Shown: positions 27,052-35,408 of the stretch, in pieces
Numbering within the stretch: the first letter of the stretch is position 1
Layout: each line of letters begins with the position of its first letter
Assembly: GCF_004366595.1 (NCBI RefSeq)
Contig: NZ_SORE01000031.1
Location: 1-64,000, forward strand
Reading direction: 5' to 3'
DNA length: 64,000 nucleotides
Source: Paraburkholderia rhizosphaerae
Lineage (GTDB): Bacteria; Pseudomonadota; Gammaproteobacteria; Burkholderiales; Burkholderiaceae
Program-made: the position numbers and the translations under genes
The notes under the pieces: model-generated
Databases searched by the model: none
Told to the model about the DNA's origin: nothing
The model's input: the letters and a program-made list of their open reading frames with translations, nothing else

Positions 27052-28161
27052 ATGGCATCAGAAACGGATCGAACGACGGATCGGCCGGCTGACCTTCCGG
27101 CCGGCAGTGGAAAGCGCTTCGTCGAACGTCTTTACCGGCTTCGCATTGTCGGGTTCGGCCTGGGCTTTCTGTGCGTTGCTTCGGTTCTCCTCGGTCAGCA
27201 GCGCGGCATCGCGCTGTGGGCCCTCGCGGTGTTCCACGGCTTTATCTGGCCGCATGTCGCGCGCCGCGCTGCGCTCGCGTGTGTGGTTCCGTACCGCGGC
27301 GAGCGACTCAATCTGATGGTCGACTCGTTATTCGGTGGCTTCTGGATTGTCGTGATGCAGTTCAACGTGCTGCCGAGCGTGGTGATCCTCGTGATGCTCA
27401 GCATGGACAATGTCGCGGCGGGCGGCGTACGTCTGTTCGTGCGGGGTATCGGCGCACATGCGGCCGGCATCGCGCTTGGCGTGCTCGTCATGGGTGTCAC
27501 GTTCACGCCGATGTCGACGATGACCACGATCGTCGCGTGCCTGCCGCTGCTCATCATCTATCCGATCGCGCTGGGCTGGGCGATGTACCGGATCTCCCAG
27601 AAGCTCGCCGCGCGTACGCGCGAATTCGAGCACCTGAGCCGCACCGATGGGCTGACAAGACTATGGAACCGCCGGCATTGGGAGGGGCAACTCGCAAGAG
27701 AGTTCGATCGCTGCCGCGCAAACGGCTATGCGTCATGTCTGCTGCTGATCGACCTCGATCACTTCAAGCGCATCAACGACACGCTCGGCCATCCAGCCGG
27801 CGACGCGGTGCTGATCGCTTTCGCCGATCTGTTGCGCCGGCATTTTCGCTCAGGCGACAGCATCGGCCGCTATGGCGGCGAGGAATTCGGGGTAGTGCTG
27901 CCGGGCGCAACGTTGCGCGAGACGCAGGCAGTCGCGACGGAGTTGCTATTGCGAGTGCGCGAACAGGCGCATGAGCCCGGCGCTTCATGTCCATGCACGG
28001 TCAGCGCGGGGATTGCGCAACTGACGCCGGATATGCCGGACTATCACCGATGGCTGCTCGAAGCGGACCGCAGCCTTTACCAGGCGAAGGCGCAGGGGCG
28101 GGACCGCATCGTCGTCGCGGCGAGCACGACGTCCGTTCCGGCGGCCGGCGCGAAGCTGTGA
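27052..28161 (+). CDS. MASE2-GGDEF diguanylate cyclase (AdrA/DgcC-like)
   Basis: 369 residues. Five or six helices in the first ~180 residues carry MASE2 features (LYRLRIVGFGLGF, FIWPHVARRAA). The GGDEF domain starts at HLSRTDGLTRLWNRRHWE, has LIDLDHFKRINDTLGHPAGD and the active-site loop GRYGGEEFGVVLPG, so it should make cyclic-di-GMP. No RxxD inhibitory site is obvious before GGEEF. E. coli DgcC/AdrA has the same architecture and drives cellulose production. Confidence 0.9.
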   Translation: MASETDRTTDRPADLPAGSGKRFVERLYRLRIVGFGLGFLCVASVLLGQQRGIALWALAVFHGFIWPHVARRAALACVVPYRGERLNLMVDSLFGGFWIVVMQFNVLPSVVILVMLSMDNVAAGGVRLFVRGIGAHAAGIALGVLVMGVTFTPMSTMTTIVACLPLLIIYPIALGWAMYRISQKLAARTREFEHLSRTDGLTRLWNRRHWEGQLAREFDRCRANGYASCLLLIDLDHFKRINDTLGHPAGDAVLIAFADLLRRHFRSGDSIGRYGGEEFGVVLPGATLRETQAVATELLLRVREQAHEPGASCPCTVSAGIAQLTPDMPDYHRWLLEADRSLYQAKAQGRDRIVVAASTTSVPAAGAKL

Positions 28162-28220
28162 TCCGGCATTGGCGCGTTGCGGCGTTGCCGCACGTCGCGC
28201 GTCTTATCGATGAAATGAAG

Positions 28221-29270
28221 TCAGGTGGAAGAAAGCGGATGCCACGACGCAATCGCGCGCAGCGTCACTTCGGATGACGTTTCCTGCTTGGCCTCATGCT
28301 CGTCGTCCCGTCCGTCGCGCGTCCGTGCGTGTTTCGTGGGGACTGGCTCGACCGCGTAGCCGCGGCGCTCCCACGCATCGAGTCCGCCCCTGATCGCGCG
28401 GACTTGCCTGAAACCCTTGTCGCGCATTTGCTGCGATAACGTACGCGCGGTCTCCTGATCGGGGCACACGCAGTAAACTACGGTATTCCGCTCGACCGAC
28501 GATGCGTCCACTTCGCCCAGCGAATTGCGCTCGACATGCATCACGCGTGGCAGCCGATACGGTTCCTGTTGCCGCACCGGTTCCGGTCGCGCATCGAGAA
28601 TCATCGGCGGCAAGGCCGGGCGCAACATCTCGTCGATCCCCTCTGGTGTGACGCTGGCAAGTGCGAACGGAGGCTGTGCGCGCCAGCGCAGAATCAGCCG
28701 ATAAAGCAGATAGATGAGTGCGAGCACAACGAGCACGTCGATTGCCGTCGCGCCGTGGCGGCGCACCTCGACGATGAACATTCGCAAATGCCGCTCGAAC
28801 AGCGCGCCGCCGAGTAACCAGAAGGTCGCCCATGCAGTGACACCGAGCGCATCCCACGCGAAGAAGATCGCGGCGCTTACGCGCGTCGTGCCCATCAGCG
28901 GCGGTGTGATGATCGCGAGACCTGGAACGAACTTCGACACGGCGACAATGCCAGGACCGAAACGGGCAAATAGCGCCCGTGCTTTTCGGACACGCTTTTC
29001 GACGGTAACCGACAAACGCGCGAGTGCGTGAATCAGCCGTCGACCGAATATCCGGCCGGCTGTGAACCAGACGCTGTCGCCGGTCAGTGCGCCTAACCCC
29101 GCGGCGCCGAGCACGTGCCAGAACGACAGCCGGTGGTCCACGATCGCGACGCCGGCGAATAGCAGCAGCGGCACCGCGGGAATCGGTATGCCCAGGCGCG
29201 CGATCAGCACATTGAGGAACACCAGCGCGCTGCCCCACTTCGCGACTGCGTCGGCCGGAAATTCGATCAC
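28221..29270 (-). CDS. DedA-family membrane protein fused to a rhodanese domain
   Basis: 349 residues. The first ~210 are DedA-like (SNARE-associated) with GALTGDSVWFTAGRIFG, the charged stretch FARFGPGIVAVSKFVPGL and helices on both sides. Residues ~235-320 form a rhodanese domain with ILDARPEP and an apparent active-site cysteine in VVYCVCPDQETA, then RAIRGGLDAWERRG. The start is the GTG at 29270 with AAGGAG upstream. DedA proteins move undecaprenyl phosphate across the inner membrane; the role of the rhodanese part is unknown. Downstream of the next DedA fusion gene in the same direction. Confidence 0.85.
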   Translation of the reverse strand: MIEFPADAVAKWGSALVFLNVLIARLGIPIPAVPLLLFAGVAIVDHRLSFWHVLGAAGLGALTGDSVWFTAGRIFGRRLIHALARLSVTVEKRVRKARALFARFGPGIVAVSKFVPGLAIITPPLMGTTRVSAAIFFAWDALGVTAWATFWLLGGALFERHLRMFIVEVRRHGATAIDVLVVLALIYLLYRLILRWRAQPPFALASVTPEGIDEMLRPALPPMILDARPEPVRQQEPYRLPRVMHVERNSLGEVDASSVERNTVVYCVCPDQETARTLSQQMRDKGFRQVRAIRGGLDAWERRGYAVEPVPTKHARTRDGRDDEHEAKQETSSEVTLRAIASWHPLSST

Positions 29271-29400
29271 GGGAAAGTCTCCTTGCGGCGCGCCCCAGGC
29301 TAAAGCGCAAGCTAACTGGCGCAAAGCCAAAGCAGGTGGCGGGCGATCTGGTCCCGGGCATTGTTGCATGGATGCGCGCCGCGCGCACGTGGCCCCTGGC

Positions 29401-31404
29401 TTACCGCGCGATCAGCGTGATCGGCACACCTTTGCAGCCCACCCCTTGCGACATTTCGAATTCCTCCCATTCAGGTCTGCCTTGATGGGAAATCATCGGA
29501 TCGAGCTTACGGTCCGTGTACAGCACGTTGAACGGCCACGAAGGACGTAGTAGCCGCTCGTGCACGAGGGAGCCGAGCCAGATCGGCGTCGCGGGCGCAC
29601 CCTCTTTGCGCTGCACCGCATAGCCGGTCTCCCAGAAGCGCAGCACGTCGCGCTCATCGCGCCGCTCGCGCTGACGGGCGAATACGAGCGTCGACGGTAC
29701 GCCATCGTTGAGCTTGGGCAGCACCGGCAAGTCCATCGCGGGGACATTTGGCGAGATCAGCGAAAAAACACTGCGTGTGGAGAAACGCGTGCCCGGCACC
29801 CAGCCGCGGCTGCCAAGTTGCTTTTTGATCTGATCGGCGTCGGCCGCCCATTGCACCGTGATCGGCTCGCGATGGTCGCCCTTCAGGTCCGAGCGATAGC
29901 ACGGAAAGGTCTTCCACAACGAATCGGTCCATTGCGCTTCGGTGACGACGATTGCGGGACGGGGCGTCATCGGCGGCATCGCAAGCGATTCGGGGCGGAA
30001 GTGCTGTTGCAGCACGACGCTCGCGCAGATCACCGCGAGCACGACGACCGGCATCCATGGACGGGTCGACTGAATATGCGGGTTGCGCCACACGGCGGTC
30101 AACGCGACGATCGCGACCCAGATCGCCGCAAACGCGGCGCCACCGATTGCGTCCGAAAACGCGAAGCGGCCCGAATACACGCCGGCAAACGCAATTGCGA
30201 TGAGGATCGCGGTGCCGACCGTCGTGACGAGGATTGCGCTGAATACGCCGACCCGGCGCGTGAGAATAAAGCCAAGAAACCCATAGACGACCACGCTTGC
30301 CGCTACGTGGTTGCTAGGAAATGCGTATCCGTCGGCGCTTCCGCCCCAAGGCGGCGCGCGATTCACGATCAACTGGATCGCGACGATCAGTGCCTGTGAA
30401 AACGTGACCGCCACCAGCCAGTAGACGACGGTGCGCCAGCGCCGCTCATAGACCATCCACAGCACGCCGGTGGCGATCAGCGCAGTGAGCGTCGGCACGG
30501 TGCCGAGCGCGGTCACGCGGGCGAGCACGTCGGCCAGCCATGGCGAATGGATCGAACGCATGAAGCGGTAGACCGACAGATCGATCTGCACCAGCGGGTC
30601 GCCCCGCACGACGTCCTGCAGTACGCCGAAGAAAATTCCCGCGCATAGCAACACGAAGATCGAGATCGAGACGACGAGCACGGTGCTGTGCTGTGCCGGG
30701 TCGATCAGGTGCAGCACGAAGCGGCCAGCGGGCCCACGATGATGGCGGGCCCACTGCACCACGCGTCGCTGTGACGTGATTGCCCATGCGTGCGCATGCG
30801 AAAGCAGGAAGCGCGCGGTTACGTAGATCAGCCACACCGCGCAGACGATAATCGCCAGCGCGGCGACGAGCCGGAACGACACGTCCCCGGCAAGCTGTAT
30901 CGATGCACCGAACACGACGCCCGGCAGGATATGCGCGGGCGCCCATAGCGCGGCGGACAGCACGTTCATTGCGTAGAAACGCGCCGGTGGCATTTCCATC
31001 ATGCCGGCGACCACCGGCACGACCGCGCGCAGCGGTCCGACAAAACGTCCGAACAAGACCGCTTTGGCGCCGTATTTATCGAAGTACTGATGGCCTCTTT
31101 CGAGCAGTTTGGGATGCGTGCGGAACGGCCATATTCCGGGGATAGTGTGTCGATAGCGATGACCGATCCAGTAACTGATGCCGTCGCCCGCGATCGCGCC
31201 GACTATTGCAACGGCCAGCAGCCAGCCGAGATTGAGCGAGCCGGTACCGACCAGCGCGCCTGCAATGAACAGCGTGGTGCTGCCGGGCACGAACGTGCCG
31301 ATCACGGCGAGTGCTTCAAGAAAGGCGGCAAGAAAGACGACAGCCAACGTCCATCCAGCGTGCCCCGCTAACAGGTGCAGTAACTGGATGTACGCATGCT
31401 CCAT
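29401..31404 (-). CDS. DedA-PAP2-LssY three-domain membrane protein
   Basis: 667 residues. Residues ~1-200 are DedA-like (FVPGSTTLFIAGALVG, GRFVGPLRAVVPVVAGMMEMP). Residues ~240-450 form a PAP2-like domain with NRAPPWGG, FPSNHVAAS and SGRFAFSDAIGG. The last ~200 residues match LssY C-terminal domains (ITVQWAADADQIKKQL, RGWVPGTRFS). Start at 31404 behind GGGAG. The PAP2 third motif normally reads SRx5HxxxD; here Arg and His are replaced, so lipid phosphatase activity is doubtful. Likely acts in lipid-carrier or envelope lipid handling. Confidence 0.85.
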   Translation of the reverse strand: MEHAYIQLLHLLAGHAGWTLAVVFLAAFLEALAVIGTFVPGSTTLFIAGALVGTGSLNLGWLLAVAIVGAIAGDGISYWIGHRYRHTIPGIWPFRTHPKLLERGHQYFDKYGAKAVLFGRFVGPLRAVVPVVAGMMEMPPARFYAMNVLSAALWAPAHILPGVVFGASIQLAGDVSFRLVAALAIIVCAVWLIYVTARFLLSHAHAWAITSQRRVVQWARHHRGPAGRFVLHLIDPAQHSTVLVVSISIFVLLCAGIFFGVLQDVVRGDPLVQIDLSVYRFMRSIHSPWLADVLARVTALGTVPTLTALIATGVLWMVYERRWRTVVYWLVAVTFSQALIVAIQLIVNRAPPWGGSADGYAFPSNHVAASVVVYGFLGFILTRRVGVFSAILVTTVGTAILIAIAFAGVYSGRFAFSDAIGGAAFAAIWVAIVALTAVWRNPHIQSTRPWMPVVVLAVICASVVLQQHFRPESLAMPPMTPRPAIVVTEAQWTDSLWKTFPCYRSDLKGDHREPITVQWAADADQIKKQLGSRGWVPGTRFSTRSVFSLISPNVPAMDLPVLPKLNDGVPSTLVFARQRERRDERDVLRFWETGYAVQRKEGAPATPIWLGSLVHERLLRPSWPFNVLYTDRKLDPMISHQGRPEWEEFEMSQGVGCKGVPITLIAR

Positions 31405-32087
31405 AGGAATCTCCCGATCTAAGGCAACGAGTGGCGGTGAGTGACGCGGCCATGGATGCGAGCGGCATGGTGTGGCCTGCATGACTGTAACAGTCTAAGG
31501 GTAATGCACGTATGCGCGCAGTGGACCCTGCGTCGGTCCTGCGTCTATCGAACCCGAACGCGCGAGTTCAGCGTTTAGCTCGAGCTTGCGACGATAGCCG
31601 TAATTCAAAACGTAAGAATCGTGACCACCGGTTGATGAAAATTGGCATAGCGGTTCGCGTCGTCGTGGTAATAGCCAATCATTGAATTGATGCGCGATTG
31701 CCACGCCAGCAAGCTCACGAACTTTCAATAGACCGTATTCGCGTAATCATGCACGCGATGTCGATTCAATCCTGAGTTCCTGTTTCGTATCGAGCGCCTA
31801 TCCTTATCGGCTTTGCCGGGACGATCGTCATCGCGTGTTGTGGATATGATCGTCGCCTGTGCGATTCTGTTAAAAACAGCTAACGGCTTGCTGGCGTTCG
31901 CGCGGTGATATCGAAAAAACAGGCGGCTTGACCGGCTTGCGCATAATTTCAATAGGCGTCTTTTGCTTTTTTGCGACGGTTGCTAAGCCTGAAGTTGTTG
32001 TTATTACCTTACTTCGGGTTAAAAACATAGCACTTCAATGTATATCCGTGGCATAGTCCGCTTATGTCGTTCAACCAGGAGAGGAGT
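31405..32087. other. Intergenic region before the H-NS-like gene
   Basis: 683 bp with low coding signal. Two short minus-strand readings (31495-31728 and 31725-31952) lack start context and family features and may be remnants. The part from about 31860 to 32060 is AT-rich and probably holds the promoter of the H-NS-like gene. Confidence 0.4.
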
Positions 32088-32843
32088 ATGGCCACATTGG
32101 AGCAAATCCAGACGCGCATGAAAAAGCTGCAAGCGCAGGCCGAGGTCATCATCGCAAGACGCGCTCAAAACGCGCTTGACCAGATTCGCGAACTGATGCT
32201 CAAGCATGGGCTTACGACGCACGATATCGAAACGCGCGCGAAGGCAAGACGTGAACGCGAAAGGGCGCAAAGACTCGGGCTTGGCGCCGGCAAGCTAAAA
32301 AGCGCAGTTGCAACGAAAGGCAAACTGCCTCCCAAGTACCGCGACCCAAAGACAGGCGCCACCTGGAGCGGGCATGCCCGGCCGCCGGCATGGATCAAGA
32401 ACGTGAAAGACCGAAGCAAGTTCTTGATCGATGGCGGCAGCGCGGCAGTCTCGGCTAGCGTGACTGTCAAGCCGGCGGCAAGCAGCGCGGTGGGCCGTAA
32501 AGCGGCGTCTAAAAAGACGGCTACCAGCAAGGGGGCGGCCAGAAAGATGGCTGCTGCGAAGACTGCAACCGGAAAGACTGCGGCGAAGAAGATTGCCGGC
32601 GCGAAGGCTGCAGCTAAAAAGGGTGCTTCTGCACGGGCGGCAGTTGCTGGAAAGACGGCAGCAAAGAAGGCGACAAAGAAGGCGACCGCTAGCAAGGCCG
32701 CAAAAAAAGCGGTAGTCAGAAAGGCCGTGGCCGGTAAAAGGTCTGCGCGCAAGACCGGTCGCGGCGGCGTGAGCAAGACGGCAAGCCGCACCGCATCGGT
32801 TGCAGCGCCCGCGGCGGTAAACGGCGCGCTCACGCTGAGCTGA
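32088..32843 (+). CDS. H-NS family protein with histone H1-like Lys/Ala tail
   Basis: 251 residues. Residues 1-60 form the H-NS coiled coil (MATLEQIQTRMKKLQAQAEV). The DNA-binding core is at ~80-105 (KYRDPKTGATWSGHARPPAWI is the region; core TWSGHARPPAW). From ~120 to 240 the chain is almost wholly A/K/T/S/R with repeats such as AAKKATKKAT and GKTAAKK. Short H-NS proteins plus such tails occur in Burkholderiales. It should bind AT-rich DNA and compact it. AGGAGAGG precedes the ATG. Confidence 0.88.
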   Translation: MATLEQIQTRMKKLQAQAEVIIARRAQNALDQIRELMLKHGLTTHDIETRAKARRERERAQRLGLGAGKLKSAVATKGKLPPKYRDPKTGATWSGHARPPAWIKNVKDRSKFLIDGGSAAVSASVTVKPAASSAVGRKAASKKTATSKGAARKMAAAKTATGKTAAKKIAGAKAAAKKGASARAAVAGKTAAKKATKKATASKAAKKAVVRKAVAGKRSARKTGRGGVSKTASRTASVAAPAAVNGALTLS

Positions 32844-32869
32844 TAGCGTTGCAGCGGCTGAGCGCGGAG

Positions 32870-32890
32870 TGATGCGCGTCAAGCGCATCA
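32870..32890. repeat. Inverted repeat downstream of the H-NS-like gene
   Basis: TGATGCGC (32870-32877) and GCGCATCA (32883-32890) around a 5-nt loop, 27 bp after the stop. No U-tract. Possible weak terminator or 3' stabiliser. Confidence 0.45.
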
Positions 32891-32910
32891 AGTTTGAAAA
32901 GGCTTGAATA

Positions 32911-32960
32911 GCAGCGGCGGCAGCGCATCGCGAAACTTCGCGATGCGCTGCCGCCGCTGC
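32911..32960. terminator. 24-bp perfect palindromic hairpin between convergent genes
   Basis: Arms 32911-32934 and 32937-32960 are exactly complementary with only two bases between. It sits between the stops of the H-NS-like gene and the IMPACT gene and would fold equally on both strands. No U-tract follows on either side, so Rho-independent termination in the classical sense is not certain. Confidence 0.6.
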
Positions 32961-32975
32961 GTTGCTTAAGCGGCC

Positions 32976-33572
32976 TTAACCGTCGTTTGACGAAAAGATT
33001 GCGCGTCCTTGAGTGAGATCGCGCAATTCATCCCGTGCTTCGTTAAGGGCGGTAACCGGCATGCGAATCGCAAAGCCCACTTCCATTCCATATGCGCTGC
33101 TTTCCAGCACATAGCTTTGCTGTTCAATCCAGCGGCGTACGCGCGCTTCGTCCGCGTAGCCGATTGTGACGGCAAGCGTCGCAAGCGCGATCCGCTCGAC
33201 GCGCGGCGCGTCTTGCAATGCGCTCGCAATAGCATCGGTATAAGCGCGTACGAGTCCGCCGGCGCCCAGCTTGACTCCACCGTAATAACGCACGACGGCA
33301 GCCAGTACGCCGTCCAGATCATGATGGCGCAGCACTTCGAGAATCGGCCGGCCGGCCGTGCCTGACGGTTCGCCGTCATCGGACATGCCCGATTGCCCGC
33401 CGGCAAGCAAAGCCCAGCAGACATGGGTCGCCGTCGGATGTGCGTCGCGCAGGCGGCGCAACTCGTTCATCGCGGCATCGCGGTCCGCGACCGGAATCGC
33501 ATAAGCGATAAAGCGGCTCTTGCGAATTTCGAGTTCCGCGGTTAAAGCGGTCGGAAGGGTATAGGTCGGCAA
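32976..33572 (-). CDS. yigZ: IMPACT/YigZ family protein
   Basis: 198 residues. N-terminal domain signature KSRFIAYAIPV, HPTATHVCWA, SDDGEPSGTAGRPILEVL and VVRYYGGVKLGAGGLVRAY is complete; the C-terminal ~65 residues form the DUF1949 ferredoxin-like domain. Function in bacteria unclear; eukaryotic IMPACT restrains Gcn2. Stand-alone, convergent with the H-NS-like gene. Confidence 0.9.
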   Translation of the reverse strand: MPTYTLPTALTAELEIRKSRFIAYAIPVADRDAAMNELRRLRDAHPTATHVCWALLAGGQSGMSDDGEPSGTAGRPILEVLRHHDLDGVLAAVVRYYGGVKLGAGGLVRAYTDAIASALQDAPRVERIALATLAVTIGYADEARVRRWIEQQSYVLESSAYGMEVGFAIRMPVTALNEARDELRDLTQGRAIFSSNDG

Positions 33573-33715
33573 AGCGGGTGATCATATCGGCGACGCGCAA
33601 CCGGGCGGTGCGCAGGCCTCAATGTTAGCGTATGCGGCGGTGCGGGAACGGATGGGCAGCCCCTCCCTGACTTCATGTCGAAGAGGGGCGCCTTTGACAA
33701 AAACCCCTGATCCCG

Positions 33716-33958
33716 CTACAGATACGATCCCTTGATGCGACCTTCGAAGATAGCGGTGTTGATTTCCCAATCGTCGACCGTGCCGGTCCCATGACCGTCC
33801 ACGCCCACCACGACCGTCCGGCCGCCGACGATACGTTTCATTTTGTCCCGCGTAAGCGCGATCCGTCGCAACTCGCGAATATGCGGTGCAATCGATGGGT
33901 CCGACACATTTGACACTGCCGGCAAAGACAGGTCGTTGACGACAAGCGTGGCTTTCAT
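33716..33958 (-). CDS. Double-glycine leader peptide P1 (80 aa)
   Basis: Starts at MKATLVVNDLSL with AAGGGG before the ATG. The leader is longer than in the other family members: GG falls at residues 45-46 in LTRDKMKRIVGG, with hydrophobic residues at -4, -7 and -12 as in class II bacteriocin leaders. The core is 34 residues, rich in Gly and Asp (VVVGVDGHGTGTVDDWE). A sigma54-type promoter sequence lies at 34016-34030. Expected substrate of the C39 ABC exporter at 48473. Core function unknown. Confidence 0.7.
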   Translation of the reverse strand: MKATLVVNDLSLPAVSNVSDPSIAPHIRELRRIALTRDKMKRIVGGRTVVVGVDGHGTGTVDDWEINTAIFEGRIKGSYL

Positions 33959-34287
33959 GGCATTTCCCCTTGAACACTTTGATGCGAGCACGACGTTGTG
34001 CCCGCATCAACCCGCGCAAGGGGGATGCCATTAACGACGGACTACGTGCGGTAGCGCACGGTTGCGTTCAAAAGCGTTGAGGCTAGTACGTGTGAGCGCC
34101 GGTATCGAGCTAGTTTGCGTATTCAGGCACACGGTTGAACGAGAGGCCTGTTGGACGTGACCGCACATCCGGGTGCTTCTGTTGGATTCAGCAGAGCGGT
34201 CCGCGCATCGGTCGTGCACCGCTAAAGGCGCGCACGCCTCTGCATTGCGCGACGCATTGCGACAGCACGACGCGTTGTATGCAACGG
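33959..34287. other. Spacer between P2 and P1
   Basis: 329 bp. Apart from the sigma54 site of P1 at 34016-34030 I see no gene here. Confidence 0.4.
34016..34030 (-). promoter_or_regulatory. sigma54 promoter of peptide P1
   Basis: On the minus strand: TGGCATCCCCCTTGC, with GG and GC separated by exactly 10 bases. Consensus is TGGCAC-N5-TTGC. About 58 bp before the start codon, giving a leader of ~45 nt. Confidence 0.7.
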
Positions 34288-34515
34288 CTATTTGCGCAAC
34301 AGGCTTTGCGACGGAATTCTTTCGTCGACTGTTTGCCGCGCGGACGCAAAGCCCGGCGGAAAATCGACGACTCTTGCGGCCGTACGCGTGACGGCGGGTT
34401 GATCCGTCACACCGAAAAGGCGCGCGCCGACACGCGCACCGCCGACGATCGCGGTCATCGCCGCGCGGTCGAGTTCGACATTCGCGGACAGGTCTTTGAT
34501 AACGAGCTTGGCCAT
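34288..34515 (-). CDS. Double-glycine leader peptide P2 (75 aa)
   Basis: Start at MAKLVIKDLSANVELDRAAM; the leader ends TAIVGG at residue 26. Core of 49 residues begins ARVGARLFGVTDQ. The core is basic and unlike P3-P6, so it may have another function or a degenerate 3' end. AGGAA precedes the ATG. No clear sigma54 site lies directly upstream; it may be read from the P4-P3 transcript. Confidence 0.65.
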   Translation of the reverse strand: MAKLVIKDLSANVELDRAAMTAIVGGARVGARLFGVTDQPAVTRTAARVVDFPPGFASARQTVDERIPSQSLLRK

Positions 34516-34735
34516 GGCTGTTCCTGAAGCTTGATCACACCACGCGGTGCACGCGGTCCGTGCGCAAGCTGCATCACACGTGACTTCGCGCGAATCGCAT
34601 TCAGTTCGAACAACCAGTATAGGAAAAACGCGTGCGTATCGGAACCGGCAAGGAACCGGCAAGGAACGCCTGGATACCGGCAGCGCACGCTAGCGCACGA
34701 TGCGGAGGCCCCCGTGCCTCCACAGCAATGCGTGG

Positions 34736-35008
34736 TTACACGACTGCGTTCGTGCTTGCCCAAAGCTTCGGGCTGACGTTCAGGTTCGGCGGCACGAAGC
34801 CCGCACCGATTACACCGATGTTGTTCAATGCTTCGACATTGACGAACTGCATCTGCGTGATGTTCTGGTTAACGCCGATATTGACGTTGGCAACCGGGCC
34901 CAGGCCCGCAAGCCACGAATTGCCGGGCGCGCCACCCGAGACGGCGGACATCGCGCGGCGGTCGAGTGCCCGGGTCCCGGACAGATCGCTGATGATGATG
35001 GACGACAT
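34736..35008 (-). CDS. Double-glycine leader peptide P3 (90 aa)
   Basis: Leader MSSIIISDLSGTRALDRRAM then SAVSGG, GG at residues 25-26. The 64-residue core is hydrophobic and rich in Asn, Val and Gly (NVNIGVNQNITQMQFVNVEA, then LNNIGVIGAGFVPPNLNV). No charges to speak of, no cysteines. GGAG before the ATG at 35008. Probably co-transcribed with P4, 130 bp upstream. Confidence 0.72.
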   Translation of the reverse strand: MSSIIISDLSGTRALDRRAMSAVSGGAPGNSWLAGLGPVANVNIGVNQNITQMQFVNVEALNNIGVIGAGFVPPNLNVSPKLWASTNAVV

Positions 35009-35085
35009 GATATTTCTCCAGGGAATTCAGGTGCGAGACAGCGGCAAGCATTAGCGGGAAGCAGCGGACAGGCGGACCGCGATCA

Positions 35086-35117
35086 CCAGGAACGCGCGCG
35101 GCATGCGCGCTCCTGGC
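35086..35117. repeat. Hairpin between peptides P4 and P3
   Basis: CCAGG (35086-35090) pairs with CCTGG (35112-35116), with GCGC-rich pairing inside. No U-tract; may act as an attenuator or processing site between the two peptide cistrons. Confidence 0.4.
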
Positions 35118-35138
35118 CCCGTGCGAGCGTCGCCGTGA

Positions 35139-35408
35139 TCAGTACACGTTGACGTTGTTCGTGCCCGTCATCGTCGGCGTGATCGTCGTATCGAAGTTCT
35201 TGGTGAACGCGTTGCCGTTGTTGCTGACGTTGCTGACGTCCATCGACTGGTTTACAAGCTGCTGCGCGTTAACCGTCTTGCTGGTATCGAACTTCAACGA
35301 CAGGTTCGGGTAGTACGGGTAGGCGAGGTAGCCACCGCGCACGGCCTTCATCGCGCGGCTGTCGAGTTGTTCGGTCAGGGACAGGTCTTTGATGGTGAGC
35401 GATTTCAT
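35139..35408 (-). CDS. Double-glycine leader peptide P4 (89 aa)
   Basis: Leader MKSLTIKDLSLTEQLDSRAM then KAVRGG, GG at 25-26. The 63-residue core begins YLAYPYYPNLSLKFD and includes QQLVNQSMDVSNVSNNGNAF and DTTITPTMTGTNNVNVY. It is closely related to P5 at 41358 along its whole length. TAGGAG lies before the ATG. A sigma54 promoter sequence is at 35483-35497. Confidence 0.78.
   Translation of the reverse strand: MKSLTIKDLSLTEQLDSRAMKAVRGGYLAYPYYPNLSLKFDTSKTVNAQQLVNQSMDVSNVSNNGNAFTKNFDTTITPTMTGTNNVNVY

Noticed and set aside
31495..31952. Two short minus-strand readings between the DedA-PAP2-LssY and H-NS-like genes
   Set aside because: No ribosome sites, one lacks an ATG start, and no recognisable features; could be remnants but unsupported.
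33988..34003. Second sigma54-like sequence before P1
   Set aside because: GG and GC are 11 bases apart, which sigma54 holoenzyme does not accept; the site at 34016-34030 has correct spacing.
34516..34735. sigma54 promoter directly upstream of P2
   Set aside because: No GG-N10-GC match with a TGGCA start could be found; P2 may depend on read-through from P4-P3.
35009..35138. GG-N10-GC match before P3 (minus strand, over GCGCGCTCCTGGCC)
   Set aside because: Only the two dinucleotides agree; flanking bases do not fit TGGCAC or TTGC and the spot lies in a hairpin.
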